Shown one piece after another: positions 1-8,387 of a stretch of DNA of 64,000 nt. The stretch is from positions 4,275 to 68,274 of the forward strand of contig CAWEGB010000004.1 in assembly GCA_963808545.1 (NCBI GenBank). Direction: 5' to 3'. Every line of letters starts with the position of its first letter. The first letter of the stretch is position 1. Position numbers and translations under genes: made by a program. The notes below the pieces were generated by a model that worked only from the letters and a program-made list of their open reading frames with translations, did not search any database and was not told the origin of the DNA. This DNA is from JACVRW01 sp963808545. Its GTDB lineage: Bacteria; Actinomycetota; Thermoleophilia; Solirubrobacterales; Thermoleophilaceae.

Positions 1-220
1 CGCCCAGTCCGCCGTGCTCGACCGGCCAGCCGAAGCCGATGAGGCCCGCCTTGCCGAGCTCGCGCTCCCAGTCGACACGGACGCCGAAGCCGACGTCCTC
101 GTCGCCGGGCCCGCCACGCCCGCGGAGCTCCGCGTAGTCGCCGACCACGTGGTCGTCGAGCCACGCGCGGAGGTCGCGGCGGAGGAGCTCGGGATCGCCG
201 GTGACCTCGACGTCGGCCAT
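1..220 (-). CDS. acyl-CoA dehydrogenase, N-terminal part (cut by window edge)
   Basis: The minus strand opens with ATG at 220 and reads 73 codons to the window edge without a stop. It encodes the N-terminal helical domain of an acyl-CoA dehydrogenase: an early PELLRRDLRAWLDDH helix, then WERELGKAGLIGFGWP followed by EHGGLG, the usual W-P-x-E-x-G-G-x-G turn of the family. The flavin and catalytic domains lie outside. It follows the VOC gene by 4 bp on the same strand, so the two are probably co-transcribed from the operator region near 690. Substrate unknown; steroid or branched acyl-CoA is only a guess from context. Confidence 0.75.
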   Translation of the reverse strand, partial: MADVEVTGDPELLRRDLRAWLDDHVVGDYAELRGRGGPGDEDVGFGVRVDWERELGKAGLIGFGWPVEHGGLG

Positions 221-224
221 CGGG

Positions 225-662
225 CTACGCGCCGCGCATCAACTCGATGCGCACGCCGTCGGGATCGCACACGAACACGATGTCGGTCCCGGGCGTCGAG
301 CGCGTCGAGTCGAGCACGAGGGCTCCGTACTCCAGCAGCCGCTCGGCTGCCGCATCCACGTTGTCGACGACGAAGCAGAGGTGCGTGAGCCCGACCTGGG
401 TACGCGTCTGCGACGGGCTACCGATCGGCTGCGGCTCGTGGAACTGCAGCAGCTCGATCCTCATGCCGTCCCTCTCGACGAACTGGGAGGTGATCCTCAC
501 GTCGCCGCGCGCTTCGAGGGCGCGCTCGAGGCCCGGCGCCGTCGAGCTGTCGAGCTCGAAGCTCTCGGCGCGCTCGAACCCGAGCCCGTCGCAGTAGAAG
601 CGGATTGAGCGGTCGAGGTTCCGCACGCAGATCCCCGCATGCGACGGCCGGTAGGTGGTCAT
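225..662 (-). CDS. VOC family (glyoxalase/bleomycin resistance-like) protein
   Basis: A 145-residue protein with two beta-alpha-beta-beta-beta modules of the vicinal oxygen chelate fold. Module one starts HAGICVRNLDRSIRFYCDGLGF; module two has LTHLCFVVDNVDAA and ends DPDGVRIELMRG. His near residue 8, Glu near 69, His near 93 and Glu near 141 are plausible metal ligands. Length suits a single-domain glyoxalase or methylmalonyl-CoA epimerase-like enzyme, but no specific reaction can be assigned. First gene of a two-gene minus-strand unit with the acyl-CoA dehydrogenase at 1-220, divergent from the gene at 785. Confidence 0.8.
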   Translation of the reverse strand: MTTYRPSHAGICVRNLDRSIRFYCDGLGFERAESFELDSSTAPGLERALEARGDVRITSQFVERDGMRIELLQFHEPQPIGSPSQTRTQVGLTHLCFVVDNVDAAAERLLEYGALVLDSTRSTPGTDIVFVCDPDGVRIELMRGA

Positions 663-689
663 CGCGCTCCCCCAGTCGGGCTCGGGTAT

Positions 690-704
690 CTGACGACCCG
701 TCAG
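690..704. promoter_or_regulatory. palindromic operator, site 1
   Basis: Arms CTGACG and CGTCAG flank ACC in the divergent intergenic region between the VOC gene (start 662) and the gene at 785. The extended sequence TATCTGACG..CGTCAGG matches the perfect palindrome at 6641-6661. Size and symmetry suit a TetR-family dimer. The regulator is not in the window. Confidence 0.55.
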
Positions 705-784
705 GCGGGAGGCTAGCGTCGGCCGTTCCCAGGGTCCTGGCGAGCTCGCGCTCGGCAGGTGGTTCGCGGGTCGAGGAGGAGCGC

Positions 785-1597
785 ATGCCGTCGGCGCCGG
801 TGAAGGGCGAGTACCCGATCAAGCTCGGCACGTTGCTGTTCACGATGGTCGAGCCCGAGCGCGGGGTCGAGGTCGAGTACAACCGCTGGTACGAGCACGA
901 CCACTTCTATGCGGGGTGCATGGTCGGCCCGTGGCAGTTCGCCGGCGACCGCTTCGTCGCCACCCGCCGGCTCAAGGACCTCCGGTACCCGGTCGAGACC
1001 GACATGACGCCCGACCCGCTCACCGGGTCGTACCTCGCGATCTACTGGGTGCTCGACGGGCACCACGACGAATGGAATCGCTGGGCCGTCGACCAGGTGA
1101 ACTACCTGCACGCGAACGGCAGGATGTTCGAGAAGCGCGCGCACGTGCACACGCTCCTGTACGAGAAGCGGTGGTCGCGGCAGCGCGACCCGAACGGCTG
1201 CACGATCGAGGCTGCGCTCGACCACGACTACCCCGGACTGGTCGTCGTGTGCGGTGACGTGAAGGAGGGGCACTCGCACGACGAGGTCGACGCGTGGTTC
1301 CGCGACACGTACCTGCCCGACGCGATGGCGCGGCCGTGGGGCCCCGACCTCGTGGGGAGCAACACGACGCTGCCGTTGCTCGACGACCGCCCGGCCGACG
1401 TCGTCGCGCCGGCCGCCGGGCCGAACCGCTTCCTGCAGTTCCACTTCCTCGACCACGACCCCGAGGAGGGGTGGGCCGACGGCTACTCGAGGATCGGCGA
1501 GGCGATCGAGTCGAGCGGGCTCGCCACTCACGTGTGGACGGGACCGTTCATCCAGACCGACTTCGGCACCGACAGGTACACCGACGAGCTCTGGTAA
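785..1597 (+). CDS. conserved hypothetical, EthD/dimeric alpha-beta barrel-like
   Basis: 270 residues, starting at ATG 785 behind a clear GAGGAGGA ribosome-binding site; the open frame runs further upstream but without support. The N-terminal motif YNRWYEHDHFYAGCM and the later VDAWFRDTYLPDAMARPWGP resemble the N-x-W-Y-x-x-H/F repeats of EthD-type dimeric alpha-beta barrel proteins, suggesting two such modules (about 10-130 and 140-265). No catalytic residue set is recognised. It sits opposite the VOC/acyl-CoA dehydrogenase unit and shares the operator at 690-704, so a role in the same catabolic pathway is likely. Function otherwise unknown. Confidence 0.7.
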   Translation: MPSAPVKGEYPIKLGTLLFTMVEPERGVEVEYNRWYEHDHFYAGCMVGPWQFAGDRFVATRRLKDLRYPVETDMTPDPLTGSYLAIYWVLDGHHDEWNRWAVDQVNYLHANGRMFEKRAHVHTLLYEKRWSRQRDPNGCTIEAALDHDYPGLVVVCGDVKEGHSHDEVDAWFRDTYLPDAMARPWGPDLVGSNTTLPLLDDRPADVVAPAAGPNRFLQFHFLDHDPEEGWADGYSRIGEAIESSGLATHVWTGPFIQTDFGTDRYTDELW

Positions 1598-1640
1598 TTC
1601 CAGAGTTGCGATCGGGGTTCGCACGCGACCCCGTTGCTCT

Positions 1641-2007
1641 GTGATTGTCGACGTCATCGCCGTCACGGAAGTGGATCGCGTGGTCGTGCGCCGACTGCTC
1701 GAGCTGTACGCGGGACTTCTCGGAGATCGACGGCCGCGAGCTGTCGTCGAGAGTTGAGTACGGATATCGCTACCTGGACGTCTCTGGACTGATGCCGACG
1801 GACACGCCGTTCCTGATCCACACCGACGGTCGTCTCGCAGGGCTCGCAATGGTTCGGGAGGGTTCCCCCCACGTGATCGCGGAGTTCTTCGTCGTGCGGA
1901 AGTATCGGCGCCGAGGTGTCGGCCGGGCCGCGGGCGAGCACTCTTCGAGCGATTCAGCGGAGCGTGGTCGGTGCGTGAGCAGCGACAACTGTCATACCCC
2001 GGTGTGA
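1641..2007 (+). pseudogene. GNAT N-acetyltransferase, frameshifted
   Basis: Three reading frames must be joined to recover one GNAT protein. It begins VIVDVIAVTEVDRVVVRR (GTG 1641), continues in another frame as RDFSEIDGRELSSR to TPFLIHTDGRLAGLAMV and FFVVRKYRRRGVGRAA, then shifts again to ALFERFSGAWSVREQ. The R-R-R-G-V-G-R-A segment is the acetyl-CoA pyrophosphate loop (motif A). Shifts lie near 1713 and 1938. The C-terminal beta-strand is unclear. Either a decayed gene or base-call errors; the high indel rate of this whole segment favours errors. Confidence 0.6.
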
Positions 2008-2085
2008 TGATTGGGGTGCGCTTTCGAGCGGCCCGGCTGCTCCTTCTTCCCCTCATGTTGTCGGTGATGTTCGGGAGGAGGTGTC

Positions 2086-3264
2086 ATGGATCGGGTCCGT
2101 GCTGCGGCGGCGACATTGCGTGCGGTGTTGGCGGGGCTCGAGCCGGGCAGGTTCTCGCCCGAGGCCGCGGCGGAGATCGCGGAGGAGCTCGCCGCCACGG
2201 AGAACGCGTGTGGCACCGCGAAGGTGCGTATGGCTGGCCGGGCGGGGGAGGGGGGTGTGCACCGCACTCGCGGGTTCGCGGATGTGTCCGATTGGCTGGC
2301 GAGTGCGACGGGGTCGATGGTCCGCGACGCACGGCGCGAGCTGGAGGCGGTCGCTGCGGTGGAGGCGTGTCCGGACACACGTGACGCGCTGGTGTGCGGT
2401 GACGTGTCCCTCGCGCAAGGCGCCGAGATCGCCCGCACCGAAGCCGAGGTGCCCGGGTGTGAGGCGGAGCTGCTCGAGCTCGCCAAGCTCGGGAGCCTCG
2501 GCGCGGTTCGGGAACGAGCACGGTCACGGCGTCTCGACGCGATGGATCGCGACGAGCTCTACGCCAAGCAGCGGAAGGCCCGGTGCTTCTCGCACTGGCG
2601 CGACGAGCTGGGCATGATCCGCGGGTCGTTCGCGCTCACCCCCGAGGTCGGCATCGGGCTGGTGAACCGGATCGACGCCGAGACCGACCGGCTCCGCCGC
2701 GACGCCAAACGCGCCGGCGGCACCGTCGAGCCGCGGGTCGCGTTCGCGGCCGACACGCTGGTCCGCATCATCGAAGGGTCCGCCAGCACCGAGGCGGGCG
2801 CGCCGCGCTTGCACCTCGTGATCGACTGGCCCGCCCTCGCCCGCGGGCACACCCACCCCGGCGAACGGTCCCACATCGTGGGGGGCGGCCCGATCCCGCC
2901 CCGCGTCGCACAACAGATCCTGGGCAACGCGTTCGTCGCCGCGGTGCTCACCGACGGGGTCGCGGTCCAACAGGTCCGCCACTTCGGGCGGCGCATCCCC
3001 GCCGAGGTCCGCACCACGCTCGAGCTCGGCCCGCCTCCCGAGTTCGCCGGGGTGACCTGCGCCGAGCCGGGCTGCGAGCGCCGCTACGGGCTCGAGTGGG
3101 ACCACTGCGACCCGGTCGCCAACGGCGGAGCCACCTCGCTGGAGAACCTCCGGCCGCTCTGCACACCACACCACCGGGAGAAAACCCGACGCGACCGCGC
3201 CGCCGGCCACCCCGGAAACGGCCCGCGTGCCGACCCAAGGCCGTCCGACAGGGCGCCCCCATGA
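2086..3264 (+). CDS. DUF222/13E12-family HNH endonuclease-domain protein
   Basis: 392 residues from ATG 2086, behind GGAGGAGG. The N-terminal two thirds is the DUF222 (13E12 repeat) helical region, with ENACGTAKVRMAGRAGEGG and a characteristic RGFADVSDWLA. The C-terminus carries an HNH domain: two CxxxxC-like cysteines (CAEPGCERRYG) followed by WDHCDPVANGG, TSLENLRPLC and PHHREKT, i.e. the D-H, N and H of the nuclease fold. These proteins occur in many copies in Mycobacterium and Acidimicrobiia-like genomes; their biological role is unsettled. Stand-alone, with a Pro/Arg-rich tail. Confidence 0.85.
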   Translation: MDRVRAAAATLRAVLAGLEPGRFSPEAAAEIAEELAATENACGTAKVRMAGRAGEGGVHRTRGFADVSDWLASATGSMVRDARRELEAVAAVEACPDTRDALVCGDVSLAQGAEIARTEAEVPGCEAELLELAKLGSLGAVRERARSRRLDAMDRDELYAKQRKARCFSHWRDELGMIRGSFALTPEVGIGLVNRIDAETDRLRRDAKRAGGTVEPRVAFAADTLVRIIEGSASTEAGAPRLHLVIDWPALARGHTHPGERSHIVGGGPIPPRVAQQILGNAFVAAVLTDGVAVQQVRHFGRRIPAEVRTTLELGPPPEFAGVTCAEPGCERRYGLEWDHCDPVANGGATSLENLRPLCTPHHREKTRRDRAAGHPGNGPRADPRPSDRAPP

Positions 3265-3309
3265 GAACGACGAACGACCAGCGGGGACGCCATTGCGAAT
3301 GCGCTGTGA

Positions 3310-3332
3310 ATAGTGGGTAAACTGCCCACTAT
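3310..3332. promoter_or_regulatory. inverted-repeat operator over a leaderless promoter
   Basis: Perfect 8-bp arms ATAGTGGG (3310-3317) and CCCACTAT (3325-3332) with a 7-bp spacer. The spacer contains TAAACT, a -10-like box 7 nt before the ATG at 3331, and the right arm overlaps that ATG. This is the geometry of an autoregulated toxin-antitoxin operon. Confidence 0.55.
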
Positions 3333-3811
3333 GGCGTATGTGGTGGCCCGGAAGGGTCGCCGGTACGAGGCTCGAGAGTCGGAGGCCACGCCGCGCGGGC
3401 CGCGGGCGCGGACGCTCGCGACGTTCGACGAGTTCGACGACGTGGTGCTCGAGCGGGTGGTCGAACGGGCGAGCACGCCCATCGATGGAGGGGCGCTGCT
3501 GCGCTCGGCTCGCAAGGCCGGTGCGCCGGTCACGGCTGGCCAGTCGGCAGCCGACCGGGCGGCTTCACGCGTTGCTCGCGGAGATCAACGCGGGCCGTGG
3601 GCCGTCACCGATCCTCGCGGCCGCGCTCGAAGACACGTTGGGCGCGGTGCGCGCGACGCGTCGCAAGCGCACGCTCTCGGATCCTGTACGCGCCGCGATG
3701 GCTTGGACGGGAACCACGCTCGCCGAGCGCGGCGAGGCGCTCCGCGACCTCCTCCTCCTCTCCGACCGCCTGCCCACGCCCCCGGCTCGTTCCATCCCGC
3801 GTCCGGCGTGA
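3331..3811 (+). CDS. putative antitoxin-like partner of a nucleotidyltransferase (frameshifted)
   Basis: The protein starts MAYVVARKGRRYEARES, with RGPRARTLATF and ARKAGAPV, then continues in a second frame as LHALLAEINAGRGPSP to WTGTTLAERGEALRDLLLLSDRLP. The frame change lies near 3555. I recognise this as a short conserved actinobacterial protein usually encoded directly before a stand-alone nucleotidyltransferase. It has no DNA-binding motif I can name. The inverted repeat over its start codon suggests autoregulation. Antitoxin function is inferred from arrangement only. Confidence 0.5.
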
Positions 3812-3932
3812 GGCTCCGACGCGACCGCGGCAGCGCACCGCGGAAGACGGGGGTTGTTCCCGCGCACGCAGGCCGTGCGGGATCGCGGACGTCGGGCGCG
3901 CAATTCGACCCCGGGGAAGGCCCCGAGCCTTC

Positions 3933-4528
3933 GTTGCCCGACAAGGTGGTGGCAATCGACCAGCGCGCTCAGCCGGGCGAAGGTGGCGCACGCGTTCGGT
4001 GGAGCTCTCGCGCTCGCGTACTACGCAGAGCCGCGCACAACCGTCGACGTCGACGTGAACGTGTTCGTCACCACGGAGCAGTCCGTCAGGGTGGCGAAGG
4101 CGTTCGGCAGGATCGGGGTCGACACCGCGGCCCTCGAGCGCCCGGCGGCGACACGCGACGGTCAGGTCCGGTGCCGATGGGGGCGGACCCCGATCGACGT
4201 GTTCTTCTCCTACGACCCGCTCCACGACGCGATGCGCGAGGCCACCGCACGCGTCCCCTTCGGCCACGACCGGATCCCGATCCTGGCGCCGGAGCACCTC
4301 GTCGTCTGCAAGGCGGTGTTCGATCGCCCGAAGGACTGGATCGACATCCAGCAGGTACTGGTGACGGTGGATCGGTTCGACGCGGAGGAGGCGCGCAGGT
4401 GGCTCGACCACCTCGTCGGCGCGAAGGACCCGCGCTACCGCAAGCTCGAGCGTCAGATGGCGGCGTTGCTCGGCGGCGGACACTCACTCCGCCGGGTGCC
4501 AGGGCACCGGGAAGTCGTCGGGGCGTAG
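3933..4528 (+). CDS. nucleotidyltransferase, AbiEii/MNT-like (frameshifted near start)
   Basis: After a start region LPDKVVAID (TTG near 3933) and a one-base shift near 3957 the protein reads ALSRAKVAHAFGGALALAYYAEPRTTVDVDVNVFV. The G-G-x9-T-x-D-x-D pattern is the catalytic loop of the pol-beta nucleotidyltransferase superfamily. Later RIPILAPEHLVVCKAVFDRPKDWIDI is typical of AbiEii/DUF6036-type toxins. The tail overlaps the convergent SDR gene by 45 bp. Together with the upstream gene this looks like a toxin-antitoxin or MNT/HEPN-like defence pair, although the partner is not a HEPN protein. The exact start is unsure. Confidence 0.6.
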
Positions 4529-5298
4529 CTGCGCGTCGGTGCCGCCGTCGACGAAGAGCACCGAGCCGCAGAAGAACCTCGCCCGGTCGGAGAGCAGGAA
4601 CGTGACGAAGTCGGCGATCTCCTCCGGCTTGCCACGCCTGCCGATCGGCACCGCGAATTGCTCGATCGCCGGCCCCACCACCGGGTCGTCGAGGCCCTCT
4701 TGGAGGAGCGGGGTCTGCACCGCCCCGGGGGCGATCGCGTTGAGGTTGATGCCGGTGCCGGCCCACTCCTCGCTTGGTGCGTGCCGCCGCACCCACCGGG
4801 CGAGCGCGAGCTTGGTGACCGGGTACACCGAGAGCGACTCCCCCTCCCCGCCGCCTCCCGCGCCGCCGCCTCGTCCCCGGCGAGGCAGGCGTCGACGAGC
4901 TTCATCGAGTAGCCCGGCTGCGCAGTGGTCGAGTTCGAGCTGATCGCGACCGCCGCCGGGTCGTGACCTGCCGCGAGCGCCGGGCGGAGTCCCTCGAGCA
5001 GCTCGACGGTGCCGAAGTAGTTGACCGACACGAGCAGCGACGCAGCGCGGTCCGGCAGGCCGGCCATACCTGCCGCGGTGACCAAGCCGTCGAGCCGGCC
5101 TCCCGCGAGCTGCGCGATCTGCTCGATCGCGGTGGCGCGACCCTCTGCAGTGCCGAGGTCTGCGCCGACCTCGACGCCGTTCGAAGCCCGGAGGTCGACC
5201 CCGATCACGCGATGGCCGTCGCTCGCGAGCCGCGCGGCGGTGGCCGCGCCGATGCCCGACGCCGCCCCCGTGATCGCAACGGTCCGCCCCGTGCTCAC
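4484..5298 (-). CDS. SDR family oxidoreductase (one frameshift)
   Basis: NAD(P)-dependent short-chain dehydrogenase. The N-terminal frame has AITGAASGIGAATAARL (cofactor-binding TGxxxGxG), VIGVDLRA, LVTAAGMAG (the usual NAG replaced by TAAG) and the SSNS serine strand; a shift near 4840 leads to YPVTKLAL (YxxxK catalytic pair), the APGAVQTPLL loop and the FCGSVLFVDGGTDA C-terminus. All catalytic positions are present across the two frames, so the gene was functional before the indel or the indel is a base-call error. It lies 39 bp after the acyl-CoA dehydrogenase on the same strand. Substrate unknown; a 3-alpha-hydroxysteroid or 3-hydroxyacyl role fits the neighbours. Confidence 0.75.
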
Positions 5299-5337
5299 GA
5301 GGATCTCGCAGTCATCGGTGACAGCCTCGAGAAGGGG

Positions 5338-6573
5338 TCAAGACCGGGCGAGCTCGCGCCAGGGCACGTCCCGGTCGTTGCTCGGCTCACGCGGTAGACC
5401 GAGCACCCGCTCGGCGATCGTGTTCTTCTGCACCTCGTCGGTGCCTCCGCCGATCCTCACCTGGTACTGGTTGAGGAAGTAGTCCTGCCAGAGACCGTGC
5501 GACGGCGCGTCATCGCCGAAGAGCGTGGCCGTCGGCCCGAGCAGGCGCATCACCACGTCGCCGGTGCGCGCCGCGTGCTGCGCGTACACGCGAGCTTCAC
5601 CACCGACGCCTCCGGCCCCGGCGTCTCACCACGGCTCATCGCCGAACGGAGGCGAATCGAGAAGTACCGGAGCAGCTCGGCGCGGATCCACGTTGCGCGA
5701 GCTCCTGACGGATCACCGGATCCGACGTCCGGCCGCGGCTGCGTGCGAGGTCGATCACGTCGTCGGCGTTGCGACCGCCCTGGCCGGCGCCGATCATCGC
5801 CCGTTCATTGCCGAGCGTCGTGTGCGCGACCCGCCAGCCGTTGTTCACCTCGCCGAGCACATTTTCCTCGGGGACGCGCACGTCGGTGAGGAACACCTCG
5901 TTGAAATGGGCGACGCCGTTGATCTGACGGAGCGGGCGCACCTCGATGCCCCGCGAGTGCATGTCGACGAGGAAGTAGGTGATCCCACGGTGCTTCGGGA
6001 CGTCGGGATCCGTCCGGGCGAGCATCATGCCCCAGTCGGAGAACTGTGCCTGCGTGTTCCACACCTTCTGGCCGCTCACCACGTACTCGTCGCCGTCGAG
6101 CACCGCGAGTGGCGAGCGATGCGAGATCGGACCCCGCGCTCGGCTCGCTGTAGAGCTGGCACCAGATCTCGTCGCCGCGCAGCATCGTGTCGAGGTAGCG
6201 CTCCTTCTGCTCGTCGGTGCCGTGCACCATCAACGTGGGGGCGACCATGCCGATGCCGATCGCGAACACGCCGGCCGACACGTCGTACTGCGCCTGCTCC
6301 TCGTTGAAGATCGCCTGCTGCATCGCGGTGCCGCCGCGCCCGCCGTACTCCTTCGGCCAGGTGATGCCCGCCCACCCGTTCTCGTAGAGCACGTGTTGCC
6401 AATCGCGGCTCCGCTTGATGTGCTCGGCGTACCAGTCGTCGTCGTGCCGGGTCTGCGCCTCGGCGCCCGGCTCGATACGGGTCGGCGTGCGCGTCGAGGA
6501 AGGCTCGCACCTCGGCCCGGAACGCGGCCTCCTCCGGAGTGTCGTTCGAGCCCAGGACCTCTCTCACCGGCAT
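5338..6573 (-). pseudogene. acyl-CoA dehydrogenase (several frameshifts)
   Basis: Starts MPVREVLGSND (ATG 6573) and is recoverable only by joining at least four frames: FRAEVRAFLDAHAD; then YENGWAGITWPKEYGGRGG to LYSEPSAGSDLASL; then GDEYVVSGQKVWNTQAQFS to DVRVPEENVLGEVNNGW; and finally MRLLGPTATLFGDDAP to GGTDEVQKNTIAERVLGLP. The family signatures W-P-x-E-Y-G-G, SEPSAGSDL and GGTDEVQKN are intact. Oxidises acyl-CoA to trans-2-enoyl-CoA with FAD. First gene of a minus-strand unit with the SDR, divergent from the amidohydrolase, with the 6641-6661 palindrome between them. Confidence 0.75.
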
Positions 6574-6640
6574 CCTCCGCAACCTCGCCGAACCTCTCGT
6601 CGTGGACGGTACCGCCCGGATCCACGCGGATCTCGCAGCT

Positions 6641-6661
6641 GATCTGACGGTCCGTCAGATC
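6641..6661. promoter_or_regulatory. perfect 21-bp palindromic operator, site 2
   Basis: Arms GATCTGACGG and CCGTCAGATC are perfectly symmetric around a central T. It lies midway between the divergent acyl-CoA dehydrogenase (start 6573) and amidohydrolase (start 6692), just upstream of the latter's -10-like TACGAT (6680-6685). It shares the CTGACG..CGTCAG core with 690-704. TetR-type operator is the likeliest reading. Confidence 0.65.
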
Positions 6662-6691
6662 CGGGTGCTCGAATCGTCGTACGATGGCTGC

Positions 6692-7919
6692 ATGGCCATC
6701 GCAGAACGAACCTGCAGATCCCCCGCATCATCTCGGTCGACGACCACGTGGTGGAGCCGCCCGACCTCTGGACCTCCCGCCTCCCGAGAAGTACCTCGAC
6801 CGCGGCCCGCGGGTCGAGCGCGACAGCGCGGAGTTCTACTTCGTCGGCGGCGTGTTCTCGTTCGAGAAGGGCGTCGACGGCGGCGAGTGGTGCGACTTCT
6901 GGCTCTACGACGACCTCGTCTACCCGTTCCCGAAGCTGTCGGCCGCGATCGGGTTCCCCGACCTCGACAACACGCCCGATCACGTTCGACGAGATCCGGC
7001 CCGGGCTGCTGGAAGCAGGCCGAGCGCCTCGCCGACATGGACGCCAACCACGTCGACGCGTCGATCTGCTTCCCGAACATGCTGCCGCGCTTCTGCGGCC
7101 AGACGTTCCTCGAGCGCGCCGACAAGGAGCTCGCGCTCGTGTGCGTGCAGGCCTACAACGACTGGATGATCGACGAGTGGTGCGCGGGGACGGCACGGGC
7201 CGGCTCATCCCGCTCACATCATGCCGCTCTGGGACGCCGAGCTCGCCGCCGCCGAGGTGCGCCGTTGCGCCGACAAGGGCAGCCACGCGGTCGCGTTCAC
7301 CGAGAACCCGTATCCGCTCGGCTGCCGTCGGTCCACGACGAGGACCGGTTCTGGGACCCGTTCTTCGCGGCGTGCCAGGAGACCGACACCGACGTCTGCA
7401 TGCACATCGGCTCGTCGTCGAAGATGCCGTCGACGTCGCCCGACTCGCCGTTCATCGTGAGCTCGACGCTCACGTTCTCGAACGCGATGGGCTCGATGTT
7501 CGACTACATCTTCTCCGGCATCCTCGAGCGCTTCCCGACGCTGACGCTCGCGTACTGCGAGGGCCAGGTCGGGTGGGTGCCGTACGTGCTCGAGCGGGCC
7601 GACAAGCTCTGGGCACGAGCGCGCGCGCAACGCGTTCGGCACGGCGCTGCCGCACCCGCCGACGAGCTACATGCCCGGCCGCATCTACTTCTGCATCTTC
7701 GACGACGAGATCGGCCTCGCGAACCGCAACGTGATCGGGATGGAGCAGATCACCTTCGAGGTCGACTACCCGCACGCCGACAGCACCTTCCCGCACACCA
7801 AGGAGACCGCGCAGCTGATCTGCGACAAGGCCGGGCTCGACGACGACGAGCGCTACAAGTTCATCCGCGGCAACGCCATCCGGGCGTTCGGCCTCGAGCG
7901 CTTCGGCATCGCGAAGTAG
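6692..7919 (+). pseudogene. amidohydrolase family protein (several frameshifts)
   Basis: Joining frames gives a roughly 400-residue TIM-barrel amidohydrolase: PRIISVDDHVVEPPDLW at the start, then EKYLDRGPRVERD, DANHVDASICFPNMLPRFCGQTF, YNDWMIDEWC, a metal-site MHIGSSSKMP strand, LAYCEGQVGWVPYVLERADKLW, and ITFEVDYPHADSTFPHT with the catalytic Asp, ending FGLERFGIAK. At least five one-base shifts interrupt it. The family (amidohydrolase 2) decarboxylates or hydrolyses aromatic and lipid intermediates. ATG 6692 sits 6 nt after TACGAT, a leaderless-type promoter. The density of shifts suggests low-quality base calls rather than natural decay. Confidence 0.7.
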
Positions 7920-7979
7920 CCGGAACGAGAAGTCGCGGGACGAGCCCGAAAACCGGGAGCACGCCCGAACCGGGATCAC

Positions 7980-8387
7980 GCAGGAGCCGGCGACGGCGGA
8001 GCCGATCCGCTTGCTCTCGAACGCGGTCGCGCCCCGCCGCACCGAACGCCGCTGCATCGAACGCGCGGTGCGCGACGTGCGACGCTTCCAGCGGAGCGCT
8101 TCGTCGAGGGTGACACCATCGCCCCGTCGGTAGAGGTCGAGGACCTCGGTGACCGCGTCGGTCGCAGCGATGTCGTGGGCCAGACGCAATGCTGCGGGCA
8201 AGAGGTCGGAGTGGGGCACCACGTGGTTCACGAGTCCGATGCGCAGTGCCTCCTCCGACTCGACGAAGTTGCCGGTGATCGACATCTCCGCCGCCTTGCG
8301 CACGCCCACCGCGCCGCGGCACAGCGGCGGTGAAGTCCCCACGCCGCCACCACGCCGAGCCGCGGATGGAGATGTCGCCGGCGATCC
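7980..8387 (-). pseudogene. enoyl-CoA hydratase C-terminal fragment, truncated at an assembly-like junction
   Basis: Reading leftward from about 8387 gives RIAGDISI, RLGVVAAWGL, AVGVRKAAEMSITGNF, EALRIGLVNHVVPHSDLL and ALRLAHDIA, the last two fifths of a crotonase (the A-x-x-L/I-G-L-V-N-x-V-V-P signature is clear). It needs several shifts and has a poorly defined C-terminus (HRAFDAAAFGAA region). Its N-terminal half, including the oxyanion-hole loop, is missing: the sequence passes in frame straight into the end of rph. Belongs with the left-hand catabolic segment. Confidence 0.7.

Noticed and set aside
713..2056. 447-codon minus-strand open frame
   Set aside because: Arg/Val-rich shadow antisense to the EthD-like gene; no motif and no start support.
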